Source of the DNA: Pyxicephalus adspersus
Lineage: Eukaryota; Chordata; Amphibia; Anura; Pyxicephalidae
NCBI RefSeq assembly: GCF_032062135.1
Contig: NC_092859.1
Span: 85,222,511-85,286,510 of the forward strand
Direction: 5' to 3'
DNA: 64,000 bases
Every line of letters starts with the position of its first letter. Positions within the stretch are counted from its first letter, which is position 1. This document shows positions 11,598 through 24,100 of this stretch, in pieces. A program made the translations under genes and the position numbers. Under the pieces are notes generated by a model. It was not told where the DNA came from. It worked only from the letters and a program-made list of their open reading frames with translations, and ran no database searches.

Positions 11598-12438
11598 CCG
11601 TATTTTTCGGCGTATAAGACGCTCCGGCCTATAAGACGCACCCAATTTTAAACGAGAAAAACCTAGAAAAAAAAGATTCTGAACAAAATACTAAAAAATC
11701 ACTCTGTGTCAATGTATCGCCTTCTAATCACTCTGTGTCAATGTATCGCCTTCTAATCACTCTGTGTCAATGTATCGCCTTCTAATCACTCTGTGTCAAT
11801 GTATCCCCTTCTAATCACTCTGACACAGAGTGATCAGAAGGGGATACATTGACACAGAGTGATTAGAAGGGGATACATTGACACAATGTATCCCCTTCTG
11901 ATCACCCTGTGCCAAAAAATCATACTCACCCGATACCGCGATCCCGCGATGCTGTGGGCTTCTTCTTCTCCTCGCTCCCCTCCTGGCTGCAGCGCGTGTC
12001 CCCTCCTCCTCTGAGCGAGGAGAAGCCGACACGCATACCCCAGCGATCCCATAAGCAGGCTGATCCAGCCTGCTTATGAGATCGCGGGGGCACGGGTGTC
12101 GGCTTCTCCTGGCTCTCCTCCTGGCTGCAGCGCGTGTCTCCTCCTCTGAGAGAGGAGAAGCCGACACGCATACCCCAGCGATCCCATAAGCAGGCTGATC
12201 CAGCCTGCTTATGAGATCGCGGGGGCACGCGTGTCGGCTTCTCCTCGCTCAGAGGAGGAGGAGACACGTGCTGCAGCCGGGAGGAGAGCGAGGAGAAGAA
12301 GCACGCGGGATCGCGGTATCGGATGAGTATGATTTTTTTTTATTATATTTAACATGTATTCGGTGTATAAGACGCACCCACTTTTCCCCCCCGAGTTTTG
12401 GGGAAGAAAAAGTGCGTCTTATACGCCGAAAAATACGG
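11598..12438. mobile_element. nonautonomous DNA transposon, 841 bp, TACCGTATTTTTCGGCG termini
   Basis: Perfect terminal inverted repeats of at least 25 bp (CCGTATTTTTCGGCGTATAA GACGC and its complement), flanked by TA on both sides, suggesting a TA target duplication. The interior holds a 29-bp tandem repeat (11697-11820), an inverted copy of it, and two tandem roughly 140-bp units each with a CATAAGCAGGCTG/CAGCCTGCTTATG hairpin. There is no transposase; open frames inside are low complexity. The superfamily is not proven; TA duplication would fit Tc1/mariner-like elements. Confidence 0.88.
11697..11820. repeat. 29-bp tandem repeat, about 4.3 copies
   Basis: Unit begins aatcactctgtgtcaatgta; copies start at 11697, 11726, 11755 and 11784. 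From 11821 the same sequence continues in inverted orientation, making a long imperfect palindrome inside the transposon. Confidence 0.9.
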
Positions 12439-13759
12439 TAATTTGTGGAATTATACCTTCCCTTTTTGTTCATACATTTTATGCATGTTTCGTGTGTTTG
12501 TGCAGTTTATTAGAAGTGTTATTACCTTAGTACATTTCTATGTTCGCCCTTCACATTCTGGGGGCAAATTAGAAACATGAATTTCATGGTTATAGGTAAA
12601 GTAGAAATTAGGTATTTTACTGTATTTTAAAGGCTTGTGATAGTGTTCAAAAGAAAAATCTTTCCATGCTCAGGTCCCCTTCCCATCTTGTCATTGTGTT
12701 CTGGGTTATAGGACGCTGAAAAGGTTCCAAGTCATTTTATATGGATGTAGTCCAATGTTACCTCCTTGAGCTTCCTCTGAAATTATGGTACCAGAGACCC
12801 CCTAAGCCATGATTATCTGAAGACTGGCAGAATTATAGATACCTTGAGTCCCCAAAGCTTTTTATTTCATGATTACTTGTTTTGCATTGATTAGGTAGTT
12901 GCAACAACATTTTGTTTTAGATATAACTGAGCACCATAGTTTGGAGGTAGTGTAACTGCTATCCCACCATACTTGCGTCTCTCTGAAAAATGAAAGGGAG
13001 GTTGTTTAGTCCTTGCCTATAATCCAGGGGTAAATAGGTTGCTAGGACATTAATTGTAACAACTCTTAGAGGGTCCCCAAAAGTATAGAGGTCAATGTCT
13101 GAGCATTAGTGGTACACCACAGCAATTTAACATATAGAGCAACCAACCAACTTTGCACTGGTAAATTTTATAGCTGCTAGATGAGAATGTTTGGCTTTTT
13201 TTCTTATTTGTTTAATTTTATTATGATTGATTGATTTTGAGTAATTTTGATCTGCAGAAAATTGTAACATGCTTTTTGCCTTGTGAGAAAAATGTTATAC
13301 TGTATAGGAAGTGCCCTTTAACTGACCCTTTTCACTGCTGCACTTTACAATAAAATGTTGAATCTCTATGCATCATTTTTCCTTTACCTATTTGTCACAT
13401 ATTCATTTATTTAATTTTTGCATACATTTTAGGTTCCAGGAAAAAGGATATCTTCTCAAAAACAGACTATATTGCTAAATTACATTTCCATGATTGGTAA
13501 ACAATTTATGCGCAGGGTGTGTAGTGGAGACTTGTATTTTTGCACAGCTCTTTAATTTGACACTTAAAGCCGGGCTAGTAATGGAGCACAGACAACAATG
13601 CTTTGACATTTAGGTGTTGGTAGAGTTTACTGAATGCAGTGTCAGTAATAATGCATTTGGATTAGGCAATAGAAATTAGTGCAGTTTTCATATCTGATTA
13701 TTTGCCCCCAATATTACACTAGGCTTTACTGTGCTTTGTTTAAAGACATACAAGTTTCA
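12439..13759. other. intergenic, no gene seen
   Basis: Between two transposons in the convergent gns / APMAP-like interval. No exon-like block, domain or ordered repeat is seen. An AATAAA at about 13349 is without context. Confidence 0.6.
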
Positions 13760-13763
13760 TTAA

Positions 13764-14222
13764 CCTCCTGGGCGGTTCATTTCTGTCCAGTCTAAAAGCG
13801 GTACATTGTTTTTTATGAAAATTTATTTTAGAGTATAATATAATAGTATGAGTATAATAAAGTTTGAAACACAAAATCATGTCAAAATAATAAATGAAAT
13901 ATTTTTTTAAACATTATACTCATAATATATTATACTGTAAAATAGGTTTCCATGAAAGACAATGTACTGCTTTAACACAAATAAATCCACTGTATTGCAT
14001 TCAAATTGAATTGCATTGAAATTCCCGAACGGAATGTCCGCACGCATCAAAGTCACCGGGAACTCAGATGCAGAGGATGTGAGAAGACTAAGATTGCGGA
14101 GGACGCTGGCGGATCATGTAAGGCTCGATTTGTCATTGTTTTGCATTGGTTTAGCTACGTCAAGTGTGACTCGTGGTTTCCACTTTCAGCATATTTTTTT
14201 CTCTGTGTTACCGCTCAGGGGG
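13764..14222. mobile_element. piggyBac-like MITE, 459 bp with TTAA duplication
   Basis: Begins CCTCCTGGGCGGT and ends ACCGCTCAGGGGG, imperfect inverted termini starting CCY, flanked exactly by TTAA at 13760-13763 and 14223-14226. TTAA target sites plus CCY ends are diagnostic of piggyBac insertions. No transposase is encoded. A related, oppositely oriented end is at about 33600-33744. Confidence 0.87.
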
Positions 14223-14376
14223 TTAAACATATCAGAATCAAAAAAGAGCACAGTCTGACACTGCCACAGTGATTAAACACTTATTCCAGGTCACTATTGG
14301 AACAGCCAGGACAACTAGTATTTTTACAAGTGAGAAAATTATAGCTTATGAATACACAATTTTGATCATTCAAATT

Positions 14377-14544
14377 TTTATTACAAAAATAAAAAATACA
14401 CTTGTGGAAGCTGATGCGTTTAAACAGCAGCAACATCATCATACAAACAACACATAAAACTAAAAGAATGTCCACCCAATTTAAAGTTCCAGACAAATGT
14501 GATAGGAGAGCGTGAGGAAGACTTAGAATCTATAACATTTTATT
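14377..14544 (-). promoter_or_regulatory. apmap: candidate poly(A) signals of the APMAP-like gene
   Basis: On the - strand AATAAA occurs at 14539-14544 and 14377-14382, about 375 and 535 bases after the stop codon. No transcript data are available to choose between them. Confidence 0.4.
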
Positions 14545-14916
14545 TCCTTTTATGTACCCTGCGAGAATTTTTCTCTACCTCCTGGCCACAAGAATTCAGG
14601 GGACAGACAGACATGTTAGCATGTAAAGTGGATGGATTTTCCTGATTGAGACTTGTATATGACTGCTGTATTCCCAGTAGTAATAGCAGGTTTCAGCAGC
14701 AAAAGTGTTTATACATTTGCACTCTCTTGTGAACCGTGACTGTGTTTGTAATATGCAGCCACAGTACATCCCTTCATATCCTGCTCCTGGCCTCTATAGG
14801 TATTAAAAGATTTTCCTAACAATGAGGATGATAGAGGAAGAAAGGTATTATTATTTTGATTAAAAAAAACCTTCTAACATCAATATAATCTTGCCTTATG
14901 TGTATTCTGATTAAAA

Positions 14917-15126
14917 TTATTTACCCTCCCTTGTCAAAGCAACAAGGAAAGGTAAGTCAGTGTTACCCAAATACAGCTGTCCTTGGTGCTCATACACATC
15001 ACTGATCGCCCATGTTACACTTCCATCCGGATCATGAAAACTGTCCACTATTTCTCCGTTCCCATTGACTTCCAGGAACAAGCCGTGCTTTCTCAGCAAA
15101 ATGCTGTATGCTGACAGTGGTGTTAC
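14917..15126 (-). CDS. apmap: APMAP-like last exon
   Basis: The acceptor ends ...tctag just upstream. Encodes residues 311-379: VTPLSAYSILLRKHGLFLEV through HDPDG, YEHQGQLYLG and ...LTREGK, stop TAA at 14917-14919. The HDPDG and YLG motifs align with the final propeller blade of APMAP. Confidence 0.95.
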   Translation of the reverse strand, partial: VTPLSAYSILLRKHGLFLEVNGNGEIVDSFHDPDGSVTWAISDVYEHQGQLYLGNTDLPFLVALTREGK

Positions 15127-18100
15127 CTAGATTTATAGAAAATGGTATTAAATAAAGAATATACTTCGGAGGTTTCCACTACTCTTCCACATTTTGTGTG
15201 AGTTTCAAAAAATCAAAGTTAACTATGCAGATACAAGCAATGTCTTTTTGTGTCATGTTTAGTTCTCTTTGTTTAAAAATTACGTTTTCCTATTTAAAAT
15301 AGATTATTACGAAGTCTTTGGGAAGCAAAATCATTTTTATGATACACCGTCTTTGCTGCAGATGTGTTCAGAGACCTTATTCAAACATGTGATAATGGTA
15401 TAGTTTTTGCCCCTCACATGTACTTGTGTAATGTAAATGGCATTCCTATCTGGGATGTACCACTATGTAGATATAATTACAAAGTCATGCAAATAGAAAC
15501 AGTAGGATACATTCTAGACCCAGGATAGCGAGGTAATATAAAGCTGTGGTTATTGCTGGTTTAGTGACATGAAAGGCTTAATATGCAGTTATTTAAAAAT
15601 CATGAGATTCTTATCCTAACTTATAAATAGTTAGACATTCCCATAACTGTAATATCAATTGATGTATGTACTGTCAACAGTGAGCCTTGCAATTCGATGG
15701 GTCATTATAAAATATTTACACTATATTATGTGTGTGCACTTCCAGGTCCACCTCCATGGGTAGCAGATAACTAACCCTACAATAAAAGCAATAAATGAAT
15801 ATGTACGAGCAGCTGCACACCTAAAAACAAACAAATTCTTTTTTCAGACTGTCAGGTAAGAGTAAGATAAGACAAACTGGGACATTGGCCCTGATTTATT
15901 AAAGCTCTCTAAGGCTGGAGAGAATACACTTTCATCAGTGAAGCTGGGTGATACAGCAAACCTGGAATGGTTCTCCTAAAAGTCATTAGCTATTTGTTAG
16001 CAAATGTTTTCAATCCTGGACCAGATTCATTCCAGGATTGCTGGATCACCAAGCCTCACGGATGAAAGTGTATTCTCTCCAGTCTTGAAGAACTGTAATA
16101 AATCAGGGCCTATATCCTTACCTTGACAATGAATCTCTTAAGTGCAGGGTAGGGTGCAATGGCATCCAAGAATGGTGGAAAGAATCCTGAAAACCGTGTT
16201 GTTGATACACCAACTCTGTATGTACCCCTTGTAGAGATCCTGATGTTATCTGGGTAGCCTGGCAGATTGTCCACAAATACTTCTTTCATGCCAGCCTTGC
16301 TGCCAGATAACCAATATCTGAGGACAGAATAATGAAAATTGATAGTGAAACGGTTAATATTTAAAACTTTTTTTTTTTTTTTTTTTTATAAGTACGTAAG
16401 CAAATCTGTTTCTTGTGGTAGTAACACCCTTTTAGTCTTCCATGGCACCCAGCATATACGCAGTCTCATATATATATATACCTTTATTTTGTACCCTATT
16501 TTTAAGACAAAGTGAAGAATCTGTCTGTGCACTGCATTTTTGATTTTTTTTTCTTTTATTTCTAACCATTACTAAAAAAGTGATTGACAGATCTTGATGG
16601 TACAAATGCTATACAGAACAATATAAGCCATGGTCACAACATACCGCAGGATTCTGGCAATGCTGGTCTCCACAATTAGCAGATAATCCTCCTTTGGCGA
16701 TAAGGCCAGCCCATTGGCCATATACAGATCTTCCAGCAATGTCTTTGCCTCTTTCTTTACCGGATCGTAACGTATAAGTCTGCCAAGGTGATTTGTTTCC
16801 AACACCTTAATTATTGTTCAAAAACATCAGAGAAAAAAAAAACAATTTTGTTAACAAGGGCTATACCACATGCCAGAAACGTATACAATTACTTGTTTCT
16901 TTTATGGGTTTACCATCTGTAAAAATGGGGGTGGGTGTATCAAATGGGGGCACGAACATGCAGCCTTGTAGGATAGACTTGTTTTTATCTGTGTTGAGAA
17001 TTATGTAGATTGTTTAGCAAGCAAACATTTCTAAACATCCAACTCTCTCTCTGTTTGTTTGCTGTGTTATTATGGGACATTACTTATTGTTGTACCACTT
17101 AAATCAGATATTGCTCATCACAATGGTCTGTGGAGAGATATATAAAACACAAAAAAATGTCTGTCACCACCACTGTACAGGCACATTTTCCTGTTTACAA
17201 CTTTGTATGTTTAAACGAAACCTGTACTGAGAAATATGTGGGCTGCCATTGCTGACCTTTTATGCTTATGTTAAGTGTAGCTGTATTATTGTGTATACAC
17301 AAAGGATTGGCAGTATTTAAAGATCTGTAAAGACACCAGACTCTTCAAGGAACAAAAAAATAGCCCAAAACAACACAGGATAATAAAAGTGAGACATTTA
17401 TTCAGATAAGGGCCAGACGTGTCTGGGATGAGAGGAGAGAGGAAGAATCACAAAGGGGAGAATGGTGATGGAACTATCTTGATGGTAATTTGTGAAAGCT
17501 TAGGCCCACATTCAGTCTGTTATTTTAAAGACATTTAACTGAACACTGAATATATAAGCAGTTTTAGGCTATTTACACACAAATATATAAGCAGCTTTAG
17601 GCTGTTTACACACATAGGGGGATTGTTGCTGGTCAGTGACAGATGGATGAACGAGTGCTGCACACATAGAGGACAGGAGAATAATACATTACCATTCCAC
17701 CTACATTCAGAGCTTAGCAGTGCAAATACAGATAATCCAAAAACTGGGAATGTATTTACTTTATATGCCATCAAAGATGCTTTCAAAAAAACTGTTAATG
17801 CCTTCAATATTTTCTGTTATACTGACCTGGAAGAAGAATGCAGATCTGAGCTACATCTAAACTTTTTACCTGTATACTTGGTCCAGGTCTGTGCCCTATA
17901 CATGAATAAAGCAAACGTGCTTTGTCTGTACACCCGCAGAAAGCAGGGTAAGGAAGCCCTGTGCTCTGGGTTGTTCTGACTTGTACAAGGCGAACGAGTG
18001 TCTGCTCACTGCCATGTGACAGCTCTGGGTGAAATACTAAACTTCAGTGTTTTACATGAGGATGGAGAATAAGTCACATGTTTCTCTGTACCCAGACATA

Positions 18101-21100
18101 GCAGTCATTTTCTTACCCTGGTGCCTTAGCGCCATATTACAATGTTACCACAATGCACAAAACAAAACACTGTGCTTAGTTCATTCTGAGTAGCATTCCA
18201 ATGCACATACTCAATAGACCATAGCACACAGACATAATCCATCTGTATGTTGTGTAACAAAATATAGATGTATAACTGTTTTGGTGCATGCTCCGATAGC
18301 CTATGACATGGTATTTACATGCAAAATGAGAACAGGTTGAATTGAGCCCCATGGATGGCTGTGTAGTTTTTTATTTAAAAATAAACAATCCAACTAACCT
18401 ATTTCACACAGTTTCATTAACTTGTACTCACTGGCCTCTATCTAATATGCAATATAAAAACATTTTTACTTTAGATGTATTGACTGTGGAAGCGAACATA
18501 CCAAGCACGAATAGATCTGGAGGCCAACAATGTAATGTCACAACAGAAACATTTGTGAAAACATTGGGAGTATTCGTTGTGTCCTAAAAAGCCTTGTACA
18601 GTGTTTGTGTTAAAATAGAGAACAAACAGACCACAGCTTACCTCATACCTGTGATGTCGTCTGCCCCATTTACTGCTCGAGTCTGTAAAAAATATAGTGC
18701 CGTTTTGGGAAAGCTCAAGACCATTCAAGAACCCAAATGGTACTCCATCCACCCCTGAAAAGATATATGTAATATGTTAAAAGGCTTATTTTATCCCTAC
18801 ATAATTGAACTTTAACATTATTTTTATAGTTTCCTTCTTTTCTCCTTCTCGTCACCTTCTTTGCTAGTAAGAAGGAGCTCTTTTTCTCCAGTCTGTGGAT
18901 GTACCCTGAACAATCCAAAATAGGAATCAGCGACAATGAGATATCCATCACGGTCTAAACGTACTCCATGTGGACGTCCACAAACTGGCTCATATTCAGG
19001 AGTGCCTAAAAGGGAAACATTTGTACTTAGGTATGACATTCTAATAATATGATTTATATGATAACGATGATATGCACCCTTTTTTCTAAATGCATATCTT
19101 GCAACACATTGATCATGAGAAGAAATTAAGAAGGCAGTGCAGTTCCTGAAAGAAAACCAATCAATGTAATCATAAAACAGTGCAATTGTGCTAGGATCAT
19201 GATTCAATTTACCATCAATCTGTTAAATTGTACACACAAGGTGAGACACCAGAGCGGATACTGAATTATATAGAGGACAATCCAAGTGAACACAATATAT
19301 GTACATTTAATAATAGAGCCACATAACAGTTTAGCTGCTGTGTGAATACGTTTAGATGTATAACTAGAGGTTGTACCACAACACCAAAGCAGTTCTCATT
19401 TCGTTCTAGCATTGTAGAATGTTTGGCCATTCTACATGGACAAAATTGGACTGGCATTTTACCTAATTTTTTTTTTTTGGTAAACTGAGTATTTTTAAGA
19501 CATAGAAGTGTAGAATAAAACGACTTACCGCACCCTGACATATTCTTCCCCATCTGGGTTATGAATTGTAAGTGTTCTCCATGAATCCGCCACAACTTTC
19601 CATCCACAGTACCAGTATAAAGGTTACCTAAAGAATTGCAGGGTATAAAAAAAAACTTTATAAGCAACAAACTCACTACAGGAGATGCAAGTGTTAAATA
19701 CCAAGGTAACTTACTGAGAGAGACTTACTCCTGCCTAGCAAAGCCTGATAACAGAAACAGCTGCTAACGTTTAATAAGTCCACACTACACCTATGTTCCA
19801 AATTCACAATGCGAGTTAAGGTTACTGTTACACCGATTCATTACACTATATAGATAGTAATGGGATACAGATGGAGATTCTAACTAACGGCAGCTACAAT
19901 AGTATAAAAGGTTTAGTACACAAGGCCTTGACAAATCATCAATAACTCCACAACCCAGCAAAAATGCAACTCCAATTTGATTAATGCCATTAAACCCTTT
20001 AAAAAGGGCACAGGCCATATCCCTCAATACAGTCATATATACAGTTCTCTTCTTTGTGGTTACTTCCCTGCTGCTCTGCCATAGCAGACATACCTATCAA
20101 GAAGGTCTGAACCCAAAATTTACCTTACTAGAATTGTGTTCTCCCCAGCCCCTTTTAGCTGGGCCCACCACCCAGCACTTTTCAGTAACCACCCAGCTGT
20201 TTTAGGGTGGTTAATGATGAGTTGGGTCACAATACAGGAGCTGCCACCCACCCACAATTTCATCCCACCAGGCCTAAAAAAATCCTGGGTTCAACACCGT
20301 TACTGTTATAATCACTAAGCACTAATAAAACCGATCTCAGGAGGCAGTAGCAGTAGCTATATATACACCAATTTTTTTTAGCTTTGGATAAAGTGGGGAA
20401 GTAATGGAACTATTGCAGTTAGTCTGCCTTGGATAGTTTCTTTTGCAGCTGGTTTGAAAAAAGGTTGTTCCCAGGAAGTGAAAGAACCTCTTTACCAAGC
20501 AACACAGACAAAACTAACTTGTTTTTTTACAATTTTTTTTTGTTTTATGGTTTTGTGTTTTCCGGTTGTAGATTTTTCCTCAATTCCCGATTGATAATGG
20601 AAAATTGTTGTCATACTTGCCTGTAATTTTCCTTTCCTGTAAACTTCTCCTGACCACATGCACACATGGGTAATCTCTGTGCCTTGCTCCCCACAAAAAC
20701 AAAGTTGTCAAATGAGCCACTTGTCAAATGGAAGCCCCAAGGTGGCTGAAGCTCAAACCTATAAAGCTAAACGAATGTTGGAAGACTTCCAACTACCGTA
20801 TTTTTCGGACCATAAGACGCACCGGACTATAAGACGCACCAGGTTTTCAGAGAAGGGAAAACAAGAAAAAAATATTCTGAACCAAATTGTACCAGTGTAG
20901 TAAAATAGGCGAAGGCGGCGCCGATCGGCATCCATCANNNNNNNNNNNNNNNNNNNNNNNNNNNNNNNNNNNNNNNNNNNNNNNNNNNNNNNNNNNNNNN
21001 NNNNNNNNNNNNNNNNNNNNNNNNNNNNNNNNNNNNNNNNNNNNNNNNNNNNNNNNNNNNNNNNNNNNNNNNNNNNNNNNNNNNNNNNNNNNNNNNNNNN

Positions 21101-24100
21101 NNNNNNNNNNNNNNNNNNNNNNNNNNNNNNNNNNNNNNNNNNNNNNNNNNNNNNNNNNNNNNNNNNNNNNNNNNNNNNNNNNNNNNNNNNNNNNNNNNNN
21201 NNNNNNNNNNNNNNNNNNNNNNNNNNNNNNNNNNNNNNNNNNNNNNNNNNNNNNNNNNNNNNNNNNNNNNNNNNNNNNNNNNNNNNNNNNNNNNNNNNNN
21301 NNNNNNNNNNNNNNNNNNNNNNNNNNNNNNNNNNNNNNNNNNNNNNNNNNNNNNNNNNNNNNNNNNNNNNNNNNNNNNNNNNNNNNNNNNNNNNNNNNNN
21401 NNNNNNNNNNNNNNNNNNNNNNNNNNNNNNNNNNNNNCACAGGGAAGAAAAAAAAATGCCCCTGTACCTCTGCATTCGGACCATAAGACGCACCCTGATT
21501 TTCCCCCCACTTTAGGAGGAAAAAAAGTGCGTCTTATGGTCCGAAAAATACGGTAGTTATTTACAAATCATTTCCGTAGATACTTCTGTAAATTAAGTCT
21601 ATAAGGTTTCCCCATTCCCTAGTTGAATGTCTCTTGGCTTCCTGCAACATAATCAAGCCCTCATGATGTAAGCATATGATATTAAAAACCCTAGGATGCA
21701 AAATTTGTCAAAGATATTGCTGTGCTCCATAAAGTACTGTTAGAGAGGCTGACTAGAACATCCACAACTATCAAATCATTGGAGAAAATCTTCCTCATTT
21801 TCATGAGAACCTTCAGAAAATGAATGTCTCCACTCTGAGGAATTACTTCTCAGTTGGAGTAATACACAGGATACACCTTAAATAAGACATTCAATGATAG
21901 ATGCATATACATTTCCAGAACATGGGTGCAATCTGACTCCTTCCCAAGAGGGTGCATAGTTCTGAAAACATGCTTGTCATGGTCACAGTAAGTCACGAAT
22001 TTCATCTTCCAAGTCCATTTTCTTATTGGGCAGACCTAGACTGGATGGAAGGGAAGCTCCCTGAGAACTTGTAGAACCAGTGGCAAGTCCTATGCAGAAA
22101 AAAATTACTTTACTGAAAGATTAAATTTCACAACTACTTTGAATAACTGTCACCGCAAAAGACGTTCCACCCACTTGGTGGTTGTGGGGGCTGACACTAA
22201 GACCTAAACAAGTTGACCACAAGCTGAATGCAGAACATTTTGGAACCTGTGCTAGTGATGGATCAACCAAAAAAAAAAACTCTTAATTTCTGCTATACAA
22301 ATAAAAACTTGTAAGCTTTGAGCATATCTGCTACCACAGAAAATAACCAGATGCTAGGAGCCTCTACCTTACAGCAAGTTGGCATTCAGTCCCGGGCAGT
22401 CAGGGATAGAATGCCGCTAACGGCCATGGAAAAGTTAGTCCTGGCAAGAAAGAATCAAAGGAGTAGCCATCCTAATTAGGGTTAACACCATTCTAATTTC
22501 AGTCAATGCGAAATAATTACCATAGCATTTTCTGTATCTTCCCTTATTTTCAGAAGACCTCTCAAGATCAGTGCTATTGGTTCTAAAACAAGGAAAAAAA
22601 TGATTTTCTTGTGCCAGGGTCAGAGACAGTATTTGCTGGCACTTGGACATAACTGGAGATGCAAGCAGGTCTATCAACCTAAAAAACTGTGTTTGCCCAG
22701 AGGCCATTTGTGGTTGAGAAATGATCTGCTAATATGATCACATAAGAGAATTTAGGCTGGTGGTTAGGGAGACAGAAAAGTTGAGATGCTTCTTTGTCCA
22801 TAAAAAACCTGACTGTGGCTTGATGGAAATAGTCAATCTTTGTTCCACTTTGTCTGGTAATGTAGAAGATCTGACCTGCATAATTATAATAAAATAATAC
22901 AAAATAATGCATTCGCTGGCAATGTTGACTCCTAAAAAACTCTTTGAGCCCACACAATCATTTGTGCCACTTTGTACGAAGGCAAGTGTTCTAGATTTCA
23001 CTGTAATTAATATTATCCTCAAATTTCTATTCCCTGCATTGACCCTAACGGACTTTTCTGATAGTTCAGAATTGTTTTCTTGTAACTCTCCACTTGGTTT
23101 TGGATATTGTCAGCGAACAACGTTGTTCAAGTAGTGGCAAAGGCTGACTCCCTGAACCACAGCAAGGTTATCACTGTGACAAATGATTATTAAACATCTT
23201 TGGAGCTGTGGAAAGACTGAAGGGTAAACAGGTGAACTAGAGGTGTTTGAAACATCTCAGACAGGAACAATGTCTGGTGGCATTCCCCAATTAAGACAGG
23301 CCTGTAAGCTTCTGCTGAATCATCCGCTGAATTGAAATCATCCAATGAGCCAGACAAAAGACTGACAGGGTCATCTGCAAAATTATCATACAAAACCTTC
23401 TAGTGTGAAAGGGATTTAAATCCTTCAGGTCCAGCATTGACCTAAACCCATCAGAGGTAATTTACCATGAAAAGTTTGGAATAGAATCCTCTTCCTTGCT
23501 CTCCTATTGATAGCAGCGCCACTGCTTGTCCCATTCCTTGCACATAAAATAGAAGCGCATTGCACTTCTATGAATTGCTTGAAACTGTTTTCTGAATGTA
23601 CCAGGATCTCAGAGAGCCTGACAAAGCTTGTTACCTTACTAGGATCTGGGAAGCATACAGGACCTCAACAACGTGACACCAATCCTAATACTACTGCTGG
23701 GCAACAACCAGACCTGTTGTGGTAGAAATTAGCTTTAAGTCTCCATCTAGACACTGACCCAGAGGATCCTAAATGGAAAATAAATGGAATTAAATTCTAA
23801 AATGTGGGATATAACTACTTTAGGTGAAGAATGGCCACTTCTTACTTGCCTTGATTCAATTTCTTTATCTCGGCCTGCTTCTTTAAAGCATATAGCACAC
23901 TCCCGCTTAGATGGTAATGCTCTTGTGACAAATGCTCAACATGATTCACTTCCAGGTGCTTCACTGATTTGCTTCTGGAAAGAGAGAGTGACCTTATCCT
24001 ATTAGTACCGTATTTTCCGGCGTATAAGACGACTTTTTAACCCCGAAAAATCTGTGCCAAAGTCGGGGGTTGTCTTATACGCCGGATACTTACCTGAAGC

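Noticed and set aside
11811..12473. Arg/Ser/Pro-rich frames on both strands
   Set aside because: Produced by palindromic GC-rich repeats in the 11598-12438 transposon.
17623..17979. 118-codon + strand frame
   Set aside because: No recognisable motif, opposite to the host gene and starting within a decayed repeat.
20759..21510. Long frames on both strands at the gap
   Set aside because: Nearly all residues are unknown because of the 500-N gap.
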